NCBI GenBank assembly: GCA_003223115.1
Contig: QHXW01000457.1
Span: forward strand, 1 to 50,686
Source of the DNA: Acidobacteriota bacterium
GTDB lineage: Bacteria > Acidobacteriota > Terriglobia > Bryobacterales > Bryobacteraceae
Direction of reading: 5' to 3'
Length of the DNA: 50,686 bases
The position numbers were made by a program, and so were the translations under genes. This document shows, piece after piece, positions 45,985-50,686 of the stretch. The notes beneath the pieces were generated by a model that was given only the letters and a program-made list of their open reading frames with translations, was not told where the DNA came from and did not search any database. How positions within the stretch are numbered: position 1 is the stretch's first letter; the number at the start of each line of letters is the position of its first letter.

Positions 45985-47657
45985 ATACACATCCAAACGC
46001 GAATATCTCGGCACTCGCCGGCCGGCCCGCCCCAAAAGAGTTGTTGGTCGACTTGGCCCGGCTTGAACGCGAGTATTTTGAGCGCCGGCCGGACGTGAGC
46101 GATCCCAACCAGATAGTCGCCTTCGGAACTAGCGGACATAGGGGCTCGCCGTTTGCCGGCACGCTCACCGAAGCGCACATTCTGGCAATCACCCAAGCGA
46201 TTTGCGACTACCGGCTCGCGCACGGTACAGATGGCCCGCTATACATGGGCAAGGACACGCACGCGCTGTCCTCGCCGGCTCAATGTACAGCGCTCGAGGT
46301 CCTGGCGGCCAACGGCGTGGAGACCATCATTCAGCCAAATAACGGTGTGACTCCAACGCCGGTTATCTCGCGGGCGATTCTCGTATACAACAGCGGCCGC
46401 AAGGAACACTTCGCCGACGGCATCGTGATTACGCCTTCGCACAACCCTCCCGAAGACGGTGGCTTCAAGTACAACCCTGTGAACGGTGGTCCGGCTGACA
46501 CGGACGTGACGCACTGGATCGAGGACCGCGCAAACGAACTGCTCAGAAACCGCAATGCCGGCGTGAAGCGCGTGGGATACAACGCCGCTCTCAGCGCCTC
46601 GACCACCCACCACGAAGACTTCGTCTTGCCCTACGTACGCGATCTGGAGAATGTGGTTGATATGGATGCGATTCGCGGCGCCGGACTCAAGCTGGGTGTA
46701 GATCCACTTGGAGGCGCTGCCCTGCCGTACTGGGAGCCAATCAACGCCATTTACCACTTGGACATTAACGTCGTAAACCCGACGTTGGATCCGACTTTCT
46801 CCTTCATGACGGTGGATCACGACGGGAAGATCCGCATGGACTGCTCCAGCCCATATGCGATGGCCCGCCTCATAGGACTCAAAGAGAAATATCAAGTAGC
46901 ATTTGCTAACGACCCGGACTCAGACCGGCACGGGATCGTGACCCCGTCTGCAGGGTTGATGAACCCGAACCATTACCTTGCGGTCGCCATCGGCTATCTG
47001 CTCACACATCGTCCCATCTGGCTGGCGAAGGCTGTGGTGGGAAAAACGGTAGTAAGCAGCAACATGATCGACAGGGTGGTGCACAAGCTCGGACGGAGGC
47101 TGTCGGAAGTGCCGGTAGGATTCAAGTGGTTCGCGCCGGGCCTCTTCGATGGCTCGTGCTGTTTTGGCGGCGAGGAGAGCGCTGGGGCCAGCTTCCTCAG
47201 GTTCGACGGCTCCGTATGGACCACCGATAAGGACGGGCCGATCATGGACCTGCTCGCAGCCGAGATCACCGCCCATACAGGCAAGGATCCGGGCGAGCAC
47301 TATCGCGAGCTGACGGCCGAGTTCGGCAAGTCGTACTACACGCGCATGGATGCGCCGGCCACTCCGGAGCAGAAGGCGAGGCTGCTGAGACTCTCGCCGG
47401 ACGCTGTTACAGAATCGAGCCTCGCGGGTGAGCCGATCATTGCCAGGTTGACCCGCGCCCCAGGAAATAACGCACCAATCGGTGGTCTGAAGGTGACGGC
47501 CGCCCACGGCTGGTTTGCGGCCCGGCCATCGGGTACCGAAAACGTCTACAAGATTTACGCGGAGAGCTTCCACAACGAAGCGCACTTGGAGGCAATCTTG
47601 GCCGCGGCCCAGGAGATCGGGAATAACGCGATGAACTCGTCGGTAGAACAAAGGTGA
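45969..47657 (+). CDS. pgm: Phosphoglucomutase, alpha-D-glucose phosphate-specific
   Basis: A protein of 562 residues, normal length. It interconverts glucose-1-phosphate and glucose-6-phosphate. Motifs: [16 protein letters not shown], the phosphoserine loop [18 protein letters not shown] (Ser158), the metal loop [11 protein letters not shown], the sugar loop [17 protein letters not shown], and the C-terminal phosphate loop [18 protein letters not shown]. All four are intact. It lies between the frameshifted phosphorylase and the broken glucanotransferase and is the only undamaged gene of this module. GGAGGGTGAGGCC precedes the ATG. Confidence 0.95.
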   Translation: MSSIVDTHPNANISALAGRPAPKELLVDLARLEREYFERRPDVSDPNQIVAFGTSGHRGSPFAGTLTEAHILAITQAICDYRLAHGTDGPLYMGKDTHALSSPAQCTALEVLAANGVETIIQPNNGVTPTPVISRAILVYNSGRKEHFADGIVITPSHNPPEDGGFKYNPVNGGPADTDVTHWIEDRANELLRNRNAGVKRVGYNAALSASTTHHEDFVLPYVRDLENVVDMDAIRGAGLKLGVDPLGGAALPYWEPINAIYHLDINVVNPTLDPTFSFMTVDHDGKIRMDCSSPYAMARLIGLKEKYQVAFANDPDSDRHGIVTPSAGLMNPNHYLAVAIGYLLTHRPIWLAKAVVGKTVVSSNMIDRVVHKLGRRLSEVPVGFKWFAPGLFDGSCCFGGEESAGASFLRFDGSVWTTDKDGPIMDLLAAEITAHTGKDPGEHYRELTAEFGKSYYTRMDAPATPEQKARLLRLSPDAVTESSLAGEPIIARLTRAPGNNAPIGGLKVTAAHGWFAARPSGTENVYKIYAESFHNEAHLEAILAAAQEIGNNAMNSSVEQR

Positions 47658-47699
47658 ACGAAGGCAATCGCCCATCCAGCGTTCTCCGTTTCCGACGGA

Positions 47700-49065
47700 A
47701 TACCGCGCATCCGGCGTGCTGCTGCACGTCACGTCGCTGCCTGCGCGATACGGCATTGGCGATGTGGGACCTGGTGCCTGCGCATGGATCGACTGCCTTT
47801 GCGAAGCAGGCCAAAGCTGGTGGAAGTCGCTGCCGCTGGGCCCACAGGATATGCAAACTCTCCCTATCAAGCGCTGTCATCTTTCGCCGGCAATTGGCTA
47901 CTGATCAGACCGGACTGGCTGATCGAGGATGGACTCGTGCGGGCGAGTGATTGTGAAGGGCACTCGTTCTCTACAGATTCTGCTGATTATGTTATGAGGC
48001 CGTTCTCGCGTTCAAACGATCACTGCTTGAAACGGCTTGGCACAATTTCAACCGCGGTTTAGGCACCGCCCTGCGGACCGATTATGAACAGTTCAGCAGC
48101 CTTCAGGCACACTGGCTCGATGACTATGCACTTTTCCGCGCTCTGAAGGCGAAACACAACGGAGCCTATTACCTCGACTGGCCAGGGGAGTTGGTCGAGC
48201 GAGCCCCGGGAGCCATGGCCAGAGCCCAGCAGGACCTGGCGACTGAGATTCAGCAGGTGCGCTTTGCCCAGTTTCTGTTGTTCCGTGGTGAACGTCTCAG
48301 GCAATACGCCCGAGCCAAGGGTTTGCGGCTCATCGGCGACGTGCCGTTCTTTTGTGTCCCCTCGAGCGATGTGTGGGCCAACCCGGAGTTATTCGAGTTG
48401 GACAAGCTGCACCGACGTCGTTTTGTCGCCGGAGTGCCTCCCGATTACTTCAGCGCGCAAGGACAGCTCTGGGGCAATCCAGTCTACAACTGGGACGTAC
48501 TAGGCCGGACTGGCTATCGCTGGTGCATCGACCGTCTCCGCGCATTGCTGGCGCACGTGGACGTAATTCGATCATTTCCGCGCGTTCGCAGCGGCTTGGG
48601 CCACATTCCGGCGGGCGCGCCCACTGCACAGTCCGGAGATTGGGTCGCTGGTCCAGGCGCCGATTTCTTTGCGGCGGTGAAGCGGGAATTAGGATCCGTG
48701 CCGTTTATCGCGGAAGACCTCGGGATGATCACCTCGAATGTGACAGCACTGCGCGATCGCTACCAGATGCCCGGCATGCGAGTCCTGCAGTTTGGCTTGG
48801 ACGGCGATTCAGAAAACCCGCACCTCCGCGCACAATCACGTGCACAACACGGTCGTATACACGGGGACGCATGACAATAACACGACTCGCGGCTGGTTCG
48901 AAGCGTTGCCAGACGACGAGAACGACGAGAGGCAAAGGCTCTGGAATTACCTTGGACGATCGCCGGAGAGAGTAGCGAAGCTGCTCCAGCAATGATGCGG
49001 CTGGCGTGGTCCTCTCCTGCTGCGCTGGCGATGGCTCCCTTACAAGACCTGCTGAACCTAGGGCA
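47700..49065 (+). pseudogene. malQ: 4-alpha-glucanotransferase, shattered
   Basis: Pieces of amylomaltase follow in order in all three frames: LLHVTSLPARYGIGDVGPGA to about 47845; ANSPYQALSSFAGNWLLI to about 47988; YEAVLAFKRSLLETAWHNF through GLRLIGDVPFFCVPSSDVWA and WGNPVYNWDVLGRTGYRW. The nucleophile segment DHFRAFAAAW is in another frame at 48570-48599, then the first frame resumes with IPAGAPTAQSGDW and SVPFIAEDLGMI. After about 48828 comes HNTVVYTGTHDNNTTRGWFE, and finally MAPLQDLLNLG. The last about 45 residues are absent. With this many shifts, it cannot make active enzyme as sequenced. Confidence 0.8.
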
Positions 49066-49328
49066 TAACTGCAGCTCGTTGCGAGAGAAGATACGCCGCA
49101 TGCTCGTTCGGCCTTGGACCTTCTTGAGCAGACATCTTCTTCAGAGGGGTACCCTCGAATTCCTGATAAGAGTACGCAAAGCTGATGCTCAGCGCCCACG
49201 CTCAAGTGCGTTGTCCCACGCCCGGTGATTCGGCCCTAGTCTTTCTTCCGATGTGCGCCCTACGGTGAAGCGGCATGATAGTAATGTCTTCGCGACCGAT
49301 TCGAGTGGCGAGGGCGGGAGGAATCTAA

Positions 49329-50249
49329 ATGGCATCATCAGTTCAATCTGAGCATTGGGCTGCATTATCCCTGGAGCTCGCAATGGCCACCGAAAGCCTG
49401 AGCGGGAGCATTGTGGCCGTGCAATCAGGACATCGCCTTGCCGCGAGTGGGATTCACTGGCGTTCGCGGTTAATCGTAACCGCAAATCACATGATCCGAC
49501 GAAGCGACGAACTTTCGATCACCCTGCCCGACCACAGCTCAGCTCCAGCGACACTCGTCGGCAGGGACCCGGGCACAGATGTGGCGCTGCTGAAGATCGA
49601 AGGTGTCACGGCGCTCTCGACGGTGCAGACGACATCGACGGCCGAATTGAAAGTCGGTCATCTGGTGGTTGCGGTGGGAAGATCGCACCTGGGCGACCTC
49701 GCGGCCAGCAGCGGAATCGTGGCGCGTCTGGGTGGTCCTTGGAGGACGTGGAGAGGGGGCCAAATCGATCAGCTGGTGCGGCCGGATGTCACACTGTATC
49801 CCGGCCAGGCCGGCAGCGCGTTGATGAACGCGCGGGGTCAGGTTCTGGGCATGAATACGGCGGCCCTAGCGCGGATGGCAACCATTACCGTGCCGGCTAT
49901 AACAGTGGATCGTGTGCTTGAAGAACTGCTCGAGCATGGACATATCCGCCGGCCATACCTTGGGCTCGCCATGCAGACTGTGTCCATTCCCAACGATGTA
50001 CGCGACAGACTGAAACTGGAGTCCGCGACCGGGCTACTGGTGATGCAGGTGGAAGCGGATGGTCCGGCAAACAGGGATGGGGTGATGTTGGGCGATGTGA
50101 TCATCAGCATTCACGGTAACGCCGCCGGCGACGTAGCGGACGCGCTGGCGGGGCTGCGAACGGGCGATCAGGCGAAGCTTATCATTGTTCGCGGCGGGGA
50201 GAGGCGGGAGTTGAGTGTCAACGTCGGTGACAGACCAACCCAAAAATAG
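49329..50249 (+). CDS. HtrA-like trypsin-fold/PDZ protein lacking the catalytic serine
   Basis: A protein of 306 residues. The chymotrypsin-fold half has LIVTANHMIR (His54) and GRDPGTDVALLKI (Asp84). The nucleophile loop reads YPGQAGSALMN, where relatives have YPG.SGG.L: the Ser position is Ala161 and the second Gly is Ser163. A PDZ domain follows (RPYLGLAMQTVSIP, VEADGPANRDGVMLGDVIIS, RGGERRELSVNVG). No signal peptide is visible, so it may be cytoplasmic. It is probably an inactive, binding-only homologue. A receiver-type gene follows directly, an arrangement I recall for active relatives. The frame is otherwise clean. Confidence 0.82.
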   Translation: MASSVQSEHWAALSLELAMATESLSGSIVAVQSGHRLAASGIHWRSRLIVTANHMIRRSDELSITLPDHSSAPATLVGRDPGTDVALLKIEGVTALSTVQTTSTAELKVGHLVVAVGRSHLGDLAASSGIVARLGGPWRTWRGGQIDQLVRPDVTLYPGQAGSALMNARGQVLGMNTAALARMATITVPAITVDRVLEELLEHGHIRRPYLGLAMQTVSIPNDVRDRLKLESATGLLVMQVEADGPANRDGVMLGDVIISIHGNAAGDVADALAGLRTGDQAKLIIVRGGERRELSVNVGDRPTQK

Positions 50250-50686
50250 TCGAGGCGGAACTAAGCGGGAAAGCCAGCCGCCAGAACACCGTCGCGCTCC
50301 AGGCGTGTCCTGGTCGCGTCTTCGCTGCCGGCCACGGCTGCAGGCCTGGAAGTGCTGCTGCGGACACACCCGGATCTGGAGGTGATTGTTTCCTGGCCGC
50401 GCGAAGCACATTTGGAGCAAGTGCTTCGCGAAACAGATCCAGACGTCCTGGTGCTCGATGTGGATGAGTACGATTCTGCGAATCAACAAACCCTCGGCTT
50501 CATTTCACGGCTTGCCGACGTGGTCCCAACCATCGTGCTGACGACCAGTCCTTCTGCGGCGTGGATGTCCCGAGCGCTCCAAGGGCGGATTCGTGGTTTG
50601 CTTCCGCATGGAATTTCTGGAGACGAACTGGCTTCGGCGTTGCGGGCGGTGGCGTCTGGTCTGGTGGTGCTCACTCCCGAACTTGG
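50227..50686 (+). CDS. Response-regulator-like protein, 5' part, possible frameshift
   Basis: The receiver-like frame (from about 50265, after a stop) reads RVLVASSLPATAAGLEVLLR, DPDVLVLDVDEYDS (the phospho-acceptor Asp in LVLDVD), VPTIVLTTSP and GRIRGLLPHGISGDELASAL. The conserved Lys after beta-5 (usually LLK) is replaced by LPH, so phosphorylation signalling is doubtful. This frame has no start codon upstream. GTG 50227 opens another frame (TDQPKNSRGGTKRESQPPEH) that would join by a one-base shift near 50300. The gene runs off the window. It was probably a LuxR-type regulator partner of the HtrA-like protein. Confidence 0.6.

Noticed and set aside
46920-47870. A 316-codon minus-strand frame opposite pgm and malQ
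   Set aside because: It has no recognisable motif, and the pgm catalytic loops are on the plus strand.
1-50686. CRISPR array, prophage, defence island, tRNA or rRNA
   Set aside because: No spaced direct repeats, phage structural genes, restriction or toxin genes, or cloverleaf-like sequences were seen on reading both strands.

Overview
The window looks like a chromosomal segment of an Acidobacteriota bacterium of the Solibacter/Bryobacter type. This is inferred from gene content, not from a marker gene. The supporting families are a TonB-dependent receptor with an N-terminal carboxypeptidase-regulatory domain, paired planctomycete-type cytochrome (PSCyt/DUF1549/DUF1553) and DUF1501 genes, a CRTAC1/UnbV-like FG-GAP protein next to a TPR protein, PhyH dioxygenases, and a TolB/PD40-like kinase tail. 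I saw no rRNA, tRNA, CRISPR array, transposase or phage gene.

Layout. 0-4.7 kb: the end of an S9 peptidase, then tightly packed TPR, FG-GAP/UnbV and PhyH genes. 4.7-19.2 kb: a catabolic region with an aspartoacylase-like hydrolase, an enolase-superfamily dehydratase/racemase, amidohydrolase, dihaem cytochrome c plus PQQ dehydrogenase, IclR regulator, two SDRs, an RraA/HMG-aldolase-like protein, a CocE-type hydrolase and a Na+/solute symporter. 19.2-23.8 kb: a DUF1501 gene and a frameshifted PSCyt/DUF1549/DUF1553 gene. 23.9-26.8 kb: a decayed second copy of the same kind of operon. 26.8-31.8 kb: two glycosidase-like proteins, an SDR and an MFS transporter. 31.8-33 kb: gene remnants and a 32-bp perfect palindrome. 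33.2-41.8 kb: a TonB receptor interrupted by an in-frame TAG, PhyH, a SelA/DgaE-like PLP enzyme, a phosphotriesterase-like protein, a Gfo/Idh/MocA oxidoreductase and a dihydroorotase-like amidohydrolase. 41.8-43.3 kb: a scrapyard of gene ends. 43.5-49.1 kb: glycogen phosphorylase (C-terminus out of frame), intact phosphoglucomutase and a shattered 4-alpha-glucanotransferase. 49.3 kb to the end: an HtrA-like protein lacking its catalytic serine, then the start of a receiver-domain protein.

How it fits together. The transporters (TonB receptor, SSS, MFS), sugar-acid-type enzymes (enolase superfamily, Gfo/Idh, SDRs, DgaE-like, lactonase/PTE-like, amidohydrolases) and glycosidase-like proteins suggest uptake and oxidative breakdown of plant- or polysaccharide-derived compounds. 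The substrate cannot be read from the sequence. The most interesting signal is a near-palindrome, TCCAGNATNCTGGA, found at six promoter regions spread over 32 kb, five of them between divergent catabolic genes. This suggests that one regulator, possibly the local IclR protein, controls a dispersed regulon.

A second theme is gene decay. At least ten loci carry frameshifts, nonsense codons or truncations, beside intact long genes. Sequencing or assembly error could explain some single-base events. It cannot explain the truncated, scrambled and paralogous remnants.
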